From: Steromphala cineraria
Lineage: Eukaryota; Mollusca; Gastropoda; Trochida; Trochidae
Direction of reading: 5' to 3'
Assembly: GCA_916613615.1 (NCBI GenBank)
Contig: OU744737.1
Span: 1,260,001 to 1,324,000 of the forward strand
Length of the DNA: 64,000 bases
The notes under the pieces are model-generated. The model did not search any database and was not told the origin of the DNA. It saw only the letters and a list, made by a program, of their open reading frames with translations. Positions within the stretch are counted from its first letter, which is position 1. The number at the start of each line of letters is the position of its first letter. Both the position numbers and the translations under genes were made by a program. Below, piece by piece: positions 1 to 12,841 of this stretch.

Positions 1-392
1 AAAGTGTTAGAAATGAGTGACAGAACATGTGATATCTGTCTTTTGCTTAGACTTAAACGAAAGTTAAAGACGTCTGAGACACGCCCACTTAAAATAGTCA
101 ATCCTTGGCATTGCAGTATAAGGAGGAATTTTTTCCAGATTTAAGAGTTTCGAGACATGGCTATTGTATCCAATCAGAATATTGTACACTTAAGGTGTCA
201 GAAATGAGTGACTGAACATGTGATTTCTGTCTTTTGCTAAGAATCAACTCAAAATTAAAGACGTCTGAGACATGCCCTCATGAAATACTCAATCCTTGGT
301 ATTGCAGTATTAGGAGGATGTTTTTTCATATTCAGGAGTTTCTAGACATGGATGTTGTAACTAACCAATATATTTTACACCTAAACTGTAAG

Positions 393-536
393 AAATAAGT
401 GACTTAACATGTGATATCTGGCTTTTGCTAAGAATCAAATTGGCATTGCAGTATTAGGAGGAAAGTTCGTCCGTTTTAAGAGTTTCTAGACATGGATATT
501 GTATCCAACCAGCATATTTTACATCTAAAGTGTTAG
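393..536. repeat. Type C truncated monomer (144 bp), first of nine copies
   Basis: This unit has lost 47 bp compared with a full monomer. AATCAAATT runs directly into GGCATTGCAG, skipping the AAAGATGTCTGAGACA segment, with a TT shared at the break. Eight more copies begin near 2825, 4306, 5787, 8410, 12554, 30024, 32074 and 34123. All nine have the same breakpoint and the private variant GAAAGTTCGTCC. This shows a single deletion that was later amplified, and it makes the unit a useful marker for tracing duplications. Confidence 0.95.
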
Positions 537-1249
537 AAATGAGTGACTGAACATGTGATATCTGTCTTTTGTTTAGACTTAAACGAAAGTTAAAGACGTC
601 TGAGACACGCCCACTTAAAATAGTCAATCCTTGGCATTGCAGTATTAGGAGGAAAGTTTTTCCGTTTTAAGAGTTTCTAGACATGGATATTGTATCCAAC
701 CAGCATAATTTACATCTAAAGTGTTAGAAATGAGTGACAGAACATGTGATATCTGTCTTTTGCTTAGACTTAAACGAAAGTTAAAGACGTCTGAGACACG
801 CCCACTTAAAATAGTCAATCCTTGGCATTGCAGTATTAGGAGGAATTTTTTTCAGATTTAAGAGTTTCGAGACATGGCTATTGTATCCAATCAGAATATT
901 GTACACTTAAGGTGTCAGAAATGAGTGACTGAACATGTGATTTCTGTCTTTTGCTAAGAATCAACTCAAAATTGAAGACGTCTGAAACATGCCCTCATGA
1001 AATGCTCAATCCTTGGTATTGCAGTATTAGGAGGATGTTTTTTCAGGTTCAAGAGTTTCTAGATATAGGTATTGTATCCAACCAGCATATTTTTCATCTA
1101 AACTGTAAGAAATGAGTGACTGAACATGTGATATCTGTCTTTTGCTAAGAATCAAACGAAAATTAAAGACGTCTGAGACACGCCCACTTAAAATAGTCAA
1201 TCCTTGGCATTGCAGTATTAGGAGGAAAGTTTTTCCGTTTTAAGAGTTT

Positions 1250-3000
1250 CGAGACATGGATATTGTATCCAACCAGCATAATTTACATCTAAAGTGTTAG
1301 AAATGAGTGACAGAACATGTGATATCTGTCTTTTGCTTAGACTTAAACGAAAGTTAAAGACGTCTGAGACACGCCCACTTAAAATAGTCAATCCTTGGCA
1401 TTGCAGTATTAGGAGGAATTTTTTTCAGATTTAAGAGTTTCGAGACATGGCTATTGTATCCAATCAGAATATTGTACACTTAAGGTGTCAGAAATGAGTG
1501 ACTGAACATGTGATTTCTGTCTTTTGCTAAGAATCAACTCAAAATTAAAGACGTCTGAGACATGCCCACATGAAACACTCAATCCTTGGTATTGCAGTAT
1601 TAGGAGGATGTTTTTTCATATTCAGGAGTTTCAAGACATGGATGTTGTAACTAACCAATATATTTTACATCTAAATTGTAAGAAATGAGTGACTTAACAT
1701 GTGATATCTGGCTTTGCTAAGAATCAAATTAACATTAAAGATGTCTGAGACACGCCCATTTAAAATAGTCTATCCTTGGCATTGCAGTATTAGGAGGAAC
1801 ATTTTTCCGTTTTAAGAGTTTCTAGACATGGACATTGTATCCAACCAGCATATTTTACATCTAAAGTGACAGAAATGAGTGACAGAACATGTGATATCTG
1901 TCTTTTGCTTAGACTTAAACAAAAGTTAAAGACGTCTGAGACGCCCACTTAAAATATTCAATCCTTGGCATTGCAGTATTAGGAGGAATTTTTTCAGATT
2001 TAAGAGTTTCTAGACATAGGTATTGTATCCAACCAGCATATTTTACACTTAAAGTGTCAGAAATGAGTAACTGAACATGTGATTTCTGTCTTTTGCTAAG
2101 AATCAACTCAAAATTGAAGACGTCTGAAACATGCCCTCATGAAATGCTCAATCCTTGGTATTGCAGTATTAGGAGGATGTTTTTTCAGGTTCAAGAGTTT
2201 CTAGATATAGGTATTGTATCCAACCAGCATATTTTTCATCTAAACTGTAAGAAATGAGTGACTGAACATGTGATATCTGTCTTTTGCTAAGAATCAAACG
2301 AAAATTAAAGACGTCTGAGACACGCCCACTTAAAATAGTCAATCCTTGGCATTGCAGTATTAGGAGGAAAGTTTTTCCGTTTTAGGAGTTTCGAGACATG
2401 GATATTGTATCCAACCAGCATATTTTACATCTAAAGTGTTAGAAATGAGTGACAGAACATGTGATATCTGTCTTTTGCTTAGACTTAAACGAAAGTTAAA
2501 GACGTCTGAGACACGCCCACTTAAAATAGTCAATCCTTGGCATTGCAGTATAAGGAGGAATTTTTTTGAGATTTAAGAGTTTCGAGACATGGCTATTGTA
2601 TCCAATCAGAATATTGTACACTTAAGGTGTCAGAAATGAGTGACTGAACATGTGATTTCTGTCTTTTGCTAAGAATCAACTCAAAATTAAAGACGTCTGA
2701 GACATGCCCTCATGAAATACTCAATCCTTGGTATTGCAGTATTAGGAGGATGTTTTTTCATATTCAGGAGTTTCTAGACATGGATGTTGTAACTAACCAA
2801 TATATTTTACACCTAAACTGTAAGAAATAAGTGACTTAACATGTGATATCTGGTTTTTGCTAAGAATCAAATTGGCATTGCAGTATTAGGAGGAAAGTTC
2901 GTCCGTTTTAAGAGTTTCTAGACATGGATATTGTATCCAACCAGCATATTTTACATCTAAAGTGTTAGAAATGAGTGACTGAACATGTGATATCTGTCTT
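1250..3000. repeat. Long-range duplicated block, partner at about 6,835-8,585
   Basis: The monomer order A-B-H-I-E-F-A-B-C is repeated at an offset of 5,585 bp. The I monomer markers at 1915 and 7500 and the C deletion joints at 2869 and 8454 both give exactly this offset. Private variants shared by the two copies include GGAACATTTTTCC with ATGGACATTG in the H monomer (near 1,796-1,833 and 7,381-7,418) and CAGTATAAGGAGG in the following A monomer. The two blocks flank the triplicated 1,481-bp units, so they look like the outer arms of a region expanded in the middle. Block edges are approximate. Confidence 0.8.
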
Positions 3001-6000
3001 TTGTTTAGACTTAAACGAAAGTTAAAGACGTCTGAGACACGCCCACTTAAAATAGTCAATCCTTGGCATTGCAGTATTAGGAGGAAAGTTTTTCCGTTTT
3101 AAGAGTTTCTAGACATGGATATTGTATCCAACCAGCATATTTTACATCTAAAGTGTTAGAAATGAGTGACAGAACATGTGATATCTGTCTTTTGCTTAGA
3201 CTTAAACGAAAGTTAAAGACGTCTGAGACACGCCCACTTAAAATAGTCAATCCTTGGCATTGCAGTATTAGGAGGAATTTTTTTCAGATTTAAGAGTTTC
3301 GAGACATGGCTATTGTATCCAATCAGAATATTGTACACTTAAGGTGTCAGAAATGAGTGACTGAACATGTGATTTCTGTCTTTTGCTAAGAATCAACTCA
3401 AAATTTAAGACGTCTGAAACATGCCCTCATGAAATGCTCAATCCTTGGTATTGCAGTATTAGGAGGATGTTTTTTCAGGTTCAAGAGTTTCTAGATATAG
3501 GTATTGTATCCAACCAGCATATTTTTCATCTAAACTGTAAGAAATGAGTGACTGAACATGTGATATCTGTCTTTTGCTAAGAATCAAACGAAAATTAAAG
3601 ACGTCTGAGACACGCCCACTTAAAATAGTCAATCCTTGGCATTGCAGTATTAGGAGGAAAGTTTTTCCGTTTTAAGAGTTTCGAGACATGGATATTGTAT
3701 CCAACCAGCATAATTTACATCTAAAGTGTTAGAAATGAGTGACAGAACATGTGATATCTGTCTTTTGCTAAGAATCAACTCAAAATTAAAGACGTCTGAG
3801 ACACGCCCACTAAAAATAGTCAATCCTTGGCATTGCAGTATTAGGAGGAAAGTTTTTCCGTTTTAAGAGTTTCGAGACATGGATATTGTATCCAACCAGC
3901 ATATTTTACATCTAAAGTGTTAGAAATGAGTGACAGAACATGTGATATCTGTCTTTTGCTTAGACTTAAACGAAAGTTAAAGACGTCTGAGACACGCCCA
4001 CTTAAAATAGTCAATCCTTGGCATTGCAGTATAAGGAGGAATTTTTTTCAGATTTAAGAGTTTCGAGACATGGCTATTGTATCTAATCAGAATATTGTAC
4101 ACTTAAGGTGTCAGAAATGAGTGACTGAACATGTGATTTCTGTCTTTTGCTAAGAATCAACTCAAAATTAAAGACGTCTGAGACATGCCCTCATGAAATA
4201 CTCAATCCTTGGTATTGCAGTATTAGGAGGATGTTTTTTCATATTCAGGAGTTTCTAGACATGGATGTTGTAACTAACCAATATATTTTACACCTAAACT
4301 GTAAGAAATAAGTGACTTAACATGTGATATCTGGCTTTTGCTAAGAATCAAATTGGCATTGCAGTATTAGGAGGAAAGTTCGTCCGTTTTAAGAGTTTCT
4401 AGACATGGATATTGTATCCAACCAGCATATTTTACATCTAAAGTGTTAGAAATGAGTGACTGAACATGTGATATCTGTCTTTTGTTTAGACTTAAACGAA
4501 AGTTAAAGACGTCTGAGACACGCCCACTTAAAATAGTCAATCCTTGGCATTGCAGTATTAGGAGGAAAGTTTTTCCGTTTTAAGAGTTTCTAGACATGGA
4601 TATTGTATCCAACCAGCATATTTTACATCTAAAGTGTTAGAAATGAGTGACAGAACATGTGATATCTGTCTTTTGCTTAGACTTAAACGAAAGTTAAAGA
4701 CGTCTGAGACACGCCCACTTAAAATAGTCAATCCTTGGCATTGCAGTATTAGGAGGAATTTTTTTCAGATTTAAGAGTTTCGAGACATGGCTATTGTATC
4801 CAATCAGAATATTGTACACTTAAGGTGTCAGAAATGAGTGACTGAACATGTGATTTCTGTCTTTTGCTAAGAATCAACTCAAAATTGAAGACGTCTGAAA
4901 CATGCCCTCATGAAATGCTCAATCCTTGGTATTGCAGTATTAGGAGGATGTTTTTTCAGGTTCAAGAGTTTCTAGATATAGGTATTGTATCCAACCAGCA
5001 TATTTTTCATCTAAACTGTAAGAAATGAGTGACTGAACATGTGATATCTGTCTTTTGCTAAGAATCAAACGAAAATTAAAGACGTCTGAGACACGCCCAC
5101 TTAAAATAGTCAATCCTTGGCATTGCAGTATTAGGAGGAAAGTTTTTCCGTTTTAAGAGTTTCGAGACATGGATATTGTATCCAACCAGCATAATTTACA
5201 TCTAAAGTGTTAGAAATGAGTGACAGAACATGTCATATCTGTCTTTTGCTAAGAATCAACTCAAAATTAAAGACGTCTGAGACACGCCCACTAAAAATAG
5301 TCAATCCTTGGCATTGCAGTATTAGGAGGAAAGTTTTTCCGTTTTAGGAGTTTCGAGACATGGATATTGTATCCAACCAGCATATTTTACATCTAAAGTG
5401 TTAGAAATGAGTGACAGAACATGTGATATCTGTCTTTTGCTTAGACTTAAACGAAAGTTAAAGACGTCTGAGACACGCCCACTTAAAATAGTCAATCCTT
5501 GGCATTGCAGTATAAGGAGGAATTTTTTTCAGATTTAAGAGTTTCGAGACATGGCTATTGTATCTAATCAGAATATTGTACACTTAAGGTGTCAGAAATG
5601 AGTGACTGAACATGTGATTTCTGTCTTTTGCTAAGAATCAACTCAAAATTAAAGACGTCTGAGACATGCCCTCATGAAATACTCAATCCTTGGTATTGCA
5701 GTATTAGGAGGATGTTTTTTCATATTCAGGAGTTTCTAGACATGGATGTTGTAACTAACCAATATATTTTACACCTAAACTGTAAGAAATAAGTGACTTA
5801 ACATGTGATATCTGGCTTTTGCTAAGAATCAAATTGGCATTGCAGTATTAGGAGGAAAGTTCGTCCGTTTTAAGAGTTTCTAGACATGGATATTGTATCC
5901 AACCAGCATATTTTACATCTAAAGTGTTAGAAATGAGTGACTGAACATGTGATATCTGTCTTTTGTTTAGACTTAAACGAAAGTTAAAGACGTCTGAGAC

Positions 6001-6825
6001 ACGCCCACTTAAAATAGTCAATCCTTGGCATTGCAGTATTAGGAGGAAAGTTTTTCCGTTTTAAGAGTTTCTAGACATGGATATTGTATCCAACCAGCAT
6101 ATTTTACATCTAAAGTGTTAGAAATGAGTGACAGAACATGTGATATCTGTCTTTTGCTTAGACTTAAACGAAAGTTAAAGACGTCTGAGACACGCCCACT
6201 TAAAATAGTCAATCCTTGGCATTGCAGTATTAGGAGGAATTTTTTTCAGATTTAAGAGTTTCGAGACATGGCTATTGTATCCAATCAGAATATTGTACAC
6301 TTAAGATGTCAGAAATGAGTGACTGAACATGTGATTTCTGTCTTTTGCTAAGAATCAACTCAAAATTGAAGACGTCTGAAACATGCCCTCATGAAATGCT
6401 CAATCCTTGGTATTGCAGTATTAGGAGGATGTTTTTTCAGGTTCAAGAGTTTCTAGATATAGGTATTGTATCCAACCAGCATATTTTTCATCTAAACTGT
6501 AAGAAATGAGTGACTGAACATGTGATATCTGTCTTTTGCTAAGAATCAAACGAAAATTAAAGACGTCTGAGACACGCCCACTTAAAATAGTCAATCCTTG
6601 GCATTGCAGTATTAGGAGGAAAGTTTTTCCGTTTTAAGAGTTTCGAGACATGGATATTGTATCCAACCAGCATAATTTACATCTAAAGTGTTAGAAATGA
6701 GTGACAGAACATGTGATATCTGTCTTTTGCTAAGAATCAACTCAAAATTAAAGACGTCTGAGACACGCCCACTAAAAATAGTCAATCCTTGGCATTGCAG
6801 TATTAGGAGGAAAGTTTTTCCGTTT
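2380..6825. repeat. Three tandem copies of a 1,481-bp eight-monomer higher-order repeat
   Basis: The C-monomer deletion joint occurs at 2869, 4350 and 5831, exactly 1,481 bp apart, and the CAGTATAAGG variant of monomer A at 2546, 4027 and 5508 has the same spacing. Seven 191-bp monomers and one 144-bp monomer add up to 1,481. The order is A-B-C-D-A-E-F-G. The copies differ at only a few bases, such as GTCATATC for GTGATATC in the G monomer near 5,230. The near identity implies a recent event. Edges are approximate because neighbouring monomers are also related. Confidence 0.9.
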
Positions 6826-9698
6826 TAGGAGTTTCGAGACATGGATATTGTATCCAACCAGCATATTTTACATCTAAAGTGTTAGAAATGAGTGACAGAA
6901 CATGTGATATCTGTCTTTTGCTTAGACTTAAACGAAAGTTAAAGACGTCTGAGACACGCCCACTTAAAATAGTCAATCCTTGGCATTGCAGTATTAGGAG
7001 GAATTTTTTTCAGATTTAAGAGTTTCGAGACATGGCTATTGTATCCAATCAGAATATTGTACACTTAAGGTGTCAGAAATGAGTGACTGAACATGTGATT
7101 TCTGTCTTTTGCTAAGAATCAACTCAAAATTAAAGACGTCTGAGACATGCCCACATGAAACACTCAATCCTTGGTATTGCAGTATTAGGAGGATGTTTTT
7201 TCATATTCAGGAGTTTCAAGACATGGATGTTGTAACTAACCAATATATTTTACATCTAAATTGTAAGAAATGAGTGACTTAACATGTGATATCTGGCTTT
7301 GCTAAGAATCAAATTAACATTAAAGATGTCTGAGACACGCCCATTTAAAATAGTCTATCCTTGGCATTGCAGTATTAGGAGGAACATTTTTCCGTTTTAA
7401 GAGTTTCTAGACATGGACATTGTATCCAACCAGCATATTTTACATCTAAAGTGACAAAAATGAGTGACAGAACATGTGATATCTGTCTTTTGCTTAGACT
7501 TAAACAAAAGTTAAAGACGTCTGAGACGCCCACTTAAAATATTCAATCCTTGGCATTGCAGTATTAGGAGGAATTTTTTCAGATTTAAGAGTTTCTAGAC
7601 ATAGGTATTGTATCCAACCAGCATATTTTACACTTAAAGTGTCAGAAATGAGTAACTGAACATGTGATTTCTGTCTTTTGCTAAGAATCAACTCAAAATT
7701 GAAGACGTCTGAAACATGCCCTCATGAAATGCTCAATCCTTGGTATTGCAGTATTAGGAGGATGTTTTTTCAGGTTCAAGAGTTTCTAGATATAGGTATT
7801 GTATCCAACCAGCATATTTTTCATCTAAACTGTAAGAAATGAGTGACTGAACATGTGATATCTGTCTTTTGCTAAGAATCAAACGAAAATTAAAGACGTC
7901 TGAGACACGCCCACTTAAAATAGTCAATCCTTGGCATTGCAGTATTAGGAGGAAAGTTTTTCCGTTTTAGGAGTTTCGAGACATGGATATTGTATCCAAC
8001 CAGCATATTTTACATCTAAAGTGTTAGAAATGAGTGACAGAACATGTGATATCTGTCTTTTGCTTAGACTTAAACGAAAGTTAAAGACGTCTGAGACACG
8101 CCCACTTAAAATAGTCAATCCTTGGCATTGCAGTATAAGGAGGAATTTTTTTCAGATTTAAGAGTTTCGAGACATGGCTATTGTATCCAATCAGAATATT
8201 GTACACTTAAGGTGTCAGAAATGAGTGACTGAACATGTGATTTCTGTCTTTTGCTAAGAATCAACTCAAAATTAAAGACGTCTGAGACATGCCCTCATGA
8301 AATACTCAATCCTTGGTATTGCAGTATTAGGAGGATGTTTTTTCATATTCAGGAGTTTCTAGACATGGATGTTGTAACTAACCAATATATTTTACACCTA
8401 AACTGTAAGAAATAAGTGACTTAACATGTGATATCTGGCTTTTGCTAAGAATCAAATTGGCATTGCAGTATTAGGAGGAAAGTTCGTCCGTTTTAAGAGT
8501 TTCTAGACATGGATATTGTATCCAACCAGCATATTTTACATCTAAAGTGTTAGAAATGAGTGACAGAACATGTGATATCTGTCTTTTGTTTAGACTTAAA
8601 CGAAAGTTAAAGACGTCTGAGACACGCCCACTTAAAATAGTCAATCCTTGGCATTGCAGTATTAGGAGGAAAGTTTTTCCGTTTTAGGAGTTTCTAGACA
8701 TGGATATTGTATCCAACCAGCATATTTTACATCTAAAGTGTTAGAAATGAGTGACAGAACATGTGATATCTGTCTTTTGCTTAGACTTAAACGAAAGTTA
8801 AAGACGTCTGAGACACGCCCACTTAAAATAGTCAATCCTTGGCATTGCAGTATTAGGAGGAATTTTTTTCAGATTTAAGAGTTTCGAGACATGGCTATTG
8901 TATCCAATCAGAATATTGTACACTTAAGGTGTCAGAAATGAGTGACTGAACATGTGATTTCTGTCTTTTGCTAAGAATCAACTCAAAATTAAAGACGTCT
9001 GAAACATGCCCTCATGAAATACTCAATCCTTGGTATTGCAGTATTAGGAGGATGTTTTTTCATATTCAGGAGTTTCTAGACATGGATGTTGTATCCAACC
9101 AGCATATTTTACATCTAAAGTGTTAGAAATGAGTGACAGAACATGTGATATCTGTCTTTTGCTTAGACTTAAACGAAAGTTAAAGACGTCTGAGACACGC
9201 CCACTTAAAATAGTCAATCCTTGGCATTGCAGTATTAGGAGGAATTTTTTTCAGATTTAAGAGTTTCGAGACATGGCTATTGTATCCAATCAGAATATTG
9301 TACACTTAAGATGTCAGAAATGAGTGACTGAACATGTGATTTCTGTCTTTTGCTAAGAATCAACTCAAAATTAAAGACGTCTGAAACATGCCCTCATGAA
9401 ATGCTCAATCCTTGGTATTGCAGTATTAGGAGGATGTTTTTTCATATTCAGGAGTTTCAAGACATGGATGTTGTAACTAACCAATATATTTTACATCTAA
9501 ATTGTAAGAAATGAGTGACTTAACATGTGATATCTGGCTTTGCTAAGAATCAAATTAACATTAAAGATGTCTGAGACACGCCCATTTAAAATAGTCTATC
9601 CTTGGCATTGCAGTATTAGGAGGAACATTTTTCCGTTTTAAGAGTTTCTAGACATGGATATTGTATCCAACCAGCATATTTTACATCTAAAGTGACAG

Positions 9699-11031
9699 AA
9701 ATGAGTGACAGAACATGTCATATCTGTCTTTTGCTTAGACTTAAACAAAAGTTAAAGACGTCTGAGACGCCCACTTAAAATATTCAATCCTTGGCATTGC
9801 AGTATTAGGAGGAATTTTTTCAGATTTAAGAGTTTCTAGACATAGGTATTGTATCCAACCAGCATATTTTACACTTAAAGTGTCAGAAATGAGTAACTGA
9901 ACATGTGATTTCTGTCTTTTGCTAAGAATCAACTCAAAATTGAAGACGTCTGAAACATGCCCTCATGAAATGCTCAATCCTTGGTATTGCAGTATTAGGA
10001 GGATGTTTTTTCAGGTTCAAGAGTTTCTAGATATAGGTATTGTATCCAACCAGCATATTTTTCATCTAAACTGTAAGAAATGAGTGACTGAACATGTGAT
10101 ATCTGTCTTTTGCTAAGAATCAAACGAAAATTAAAGACGTCTGAGACACGCCCACTTAAAATAGTCAATCCTTGGCATTGCAGTATTAGGAGGAAAGTTT
10201 TTCCGTTTTAAGAGTTTCGAGACATGGATATTGTATCCAACCAGCATAATTTACATCTAAAGTGTTAGAAATGAGTGACAGAACATGTGATATCTGTCTT
10301 TTGCTAAGAATCAACTCAAAATTAAAGACGTCTGAGACACGCCCACTAAAAATAGTCAATCCTTGGCATTGCAGTATTAGGAGGAAAGTTTTTCCGTTTT
10401 AGGAGTTTCGAGACATGGATATTGTATCCAACCAGCATATTTTACATCTAAAGTGTTAGAAATGAGTGACAGAACATGTGATATCTGTCTTTTGCTTAGA
10501 CTTAAACGAAAGTTAAAGACGTCTGAGACACGCCCACTTAAAATAGTCAATCCTTGGCATTGCAGTATTAGGAGGAATTTTTTTCAGATTTAAGAGTTTC
10601 GAGACATGGCTATTGTATCCAATCAGAATATTGTACACTTAAGGTGTCAGAAATGAGTGACTGAACATGTGATTTCTGTCTTTTGCTAAGAATCAACTCA
10701 AAATTAAAGACGTCTGAGACATGCCCACATGAAACACTCAATCCTTGGTATTGCAGTATTAGGAGGATGTTTTTTCATATTCAGGAGTTTCAAGACATGG
10801 ATGTTGTAACTAACCAATATATTTTACATCTAAATTGTAAGAAATGAGTGACTTAACATGTGATATCTGGCTTTGCTAAGAATCAAATTAACATTAAAGA
10901 TGTCTGAGACACGCCCATTTAAAATAGTCTATCCTTGGCATTGCAGTATTAGGAGGAAAATTTTTCCGTTTTAAGAGTTTCTAGACATGGATATTGTATC
11001 CAACCAGCATATTTTACATCTAAAGTGACAG
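9699..11031. repeat. Canonical seven-monomer higher-order repeat (1,333 bp)
   Basis: Monomer order is I-E-F-G-A-B-H, with lengths 188, five units of 191, and 190, totalling 1,333 bp. The same seven-unit cycle recurs at about 13,461-14,793, 18,224-19,556 and 26,040-27,372, though G is slightly altered in the last. It looks like the basic higher-order unit from which the 4-mer and 6-mer forms derive by loss of whole monomers. Confidence 0.88.
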
Positions 11032-11792
11032 AAATGAGTGACAGAACATGTGATATCTGTCTTTTGCTTAGACTTAAACAAAAGTTAAAGACGTCTGAGA
11101 CGCCCACTTAAAATATTCAATCCTTGGCATTGCAGTATTAGGAGGAATTTTTTCAGATTTAAGAGTTTCTAGACATAGGTATTGTATCCAACCAGCATAT
11201 TTTACACTTAAAGTGTCAGAAATGAGTAACTGAACATGTGATTTCTGTCTTTTGCTAAGAATCAACTCAAAATTGAAGACGTCTGAAACATGCCCTCATG
11301 AAATGCTCAATCCTTGGTATTGCAGTATTAGGAGGATGTTTTTTCAGGTTCAAGAGTTTCTAGATATAGGTATTGTATCCAACCAGCATATTGTTCATCT
11401 AAACTGTAAGAAATGAGTGACTGAACATGTGATATCTGTCTTTTGCTAAGAATCAAACGAAAATTAAAGACGTCTGAGACACGCCCACTTAAAATAGTCA
11501 ATCCTTGGCATTGCAGTATTAGGAGGAAAGTTTTTCCGTTTTTAGAGTTTCGAGACATGGATATTGTATCCAACCAGCATAATTTACATCTAAAGTGTTA
11601 GAAATGAGTGACAGAACATGTGATATCTGTCTTTTGCTAAGAATCAACTCAAAATTAAAGACGTCTGAGACACGCCCACTAAAAATAGTCAATCCTTGGC
11701 ATTGCAGTATTAGGAGGAAAGTTTTTCCGTTTTAGGAGTTTCGAGACATGGATATTGTATCCAACCAGCATATTTTACATCTAAAGTGACAG
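11032..11792. repeat. Four-monomer higher-order repeat (761 bp)
   Basis: This is the order I-E-F-G followed directly by another I, so A-B-H of the seven-mer is missing. The length is 188 plus three times 191. Further copies lie at about 14,794-15,554, 19,557-20,317 and 46,465-47,225. The loss in exact monomer register points to unequal exchange between homologous units. Confidence 0.85.
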
Positions 11793-12841
11793 AAATGAGT
11801 GACAGAACATGTGATATCTGTCTTTTGCTTAGACTTAAACAAAAGTTAAAGACGTCTGAGACGCCCACTTAAAATATTCAATCCTTGGCATTGCAGTATT
11901 AGGAGGAATTTTTTCAGATTTAAGAGTTTCTAGACATAGGTATTGTATCCAACCAGCTTATTTTACACTTAAAGTGTCAGAAATGAGTAACTGAACATGT
12001 GATTTCTGTCTTTTGCTAAGAATCAACTCAAAATTGAAGACGTCTGAAACATGCCCTCATGAAATGCTCAATCCTTGGTATTGCAGTATTAGGAGGATGT
12101 TTTTTCAGGTTCAAGAGTTTCTAGATATAGGTATTGTATCCAACCAGCATATTTTTCATCTAAACTGTAAGAAATGAGTGACTGAACATGTGATATCTGT
12201 CTTTTGCTAAGAATCAAACGAAAATTAAAGACGTCTGAGACACGCCCACTTAAAATAGTCAATCCTTGGCATTGCAGTATTAGGAGGAACGTTTTTCCGT
12301 TTTTAGAGTTTCGAGACATGGATATTGTATCCAACCAGCATAATTTACATCTAAAGTGTTAGAAATGAGTGACAGAACATGTGATATCTGTCTTTTGCTA
12401 AGAATCAACTCAAAATTAAAGACGTCTGAGACACGCCCACTAAAAATAGTCAATCCTTGGCATTGCAGTATTAGGAGGATGTTTTTTCATATTCAGGAGT
12501 TTCAAGACATGGATGTTGTAACTAACCAATATATTTTACACCTAAACTGTAAGAAATAAGTGACTTAACATGTGATATCTGGCTTTTGCTAAGAATCAAA
12601 TTGGCATTGCAGTATTAGGAGGAAAGTTCGTCCGTTTTAAGAGTTTCTAGACATGGATATTGTATCCAACCAGCATATTTTACATCTAAAGTGTTAGAAA
12701 TGAGTGACTGAACATGTGATATCTGTCTTTTGTTTAGACTTAAACGAAAGTTAAAGACGTCTGAGACACGCCCACTTAAAATAGTCAATCCTTGGCATTG
12801 CAGTATTAGGAGGAAAGTTTTTCCGTTTTAAGAGTTTCTAG

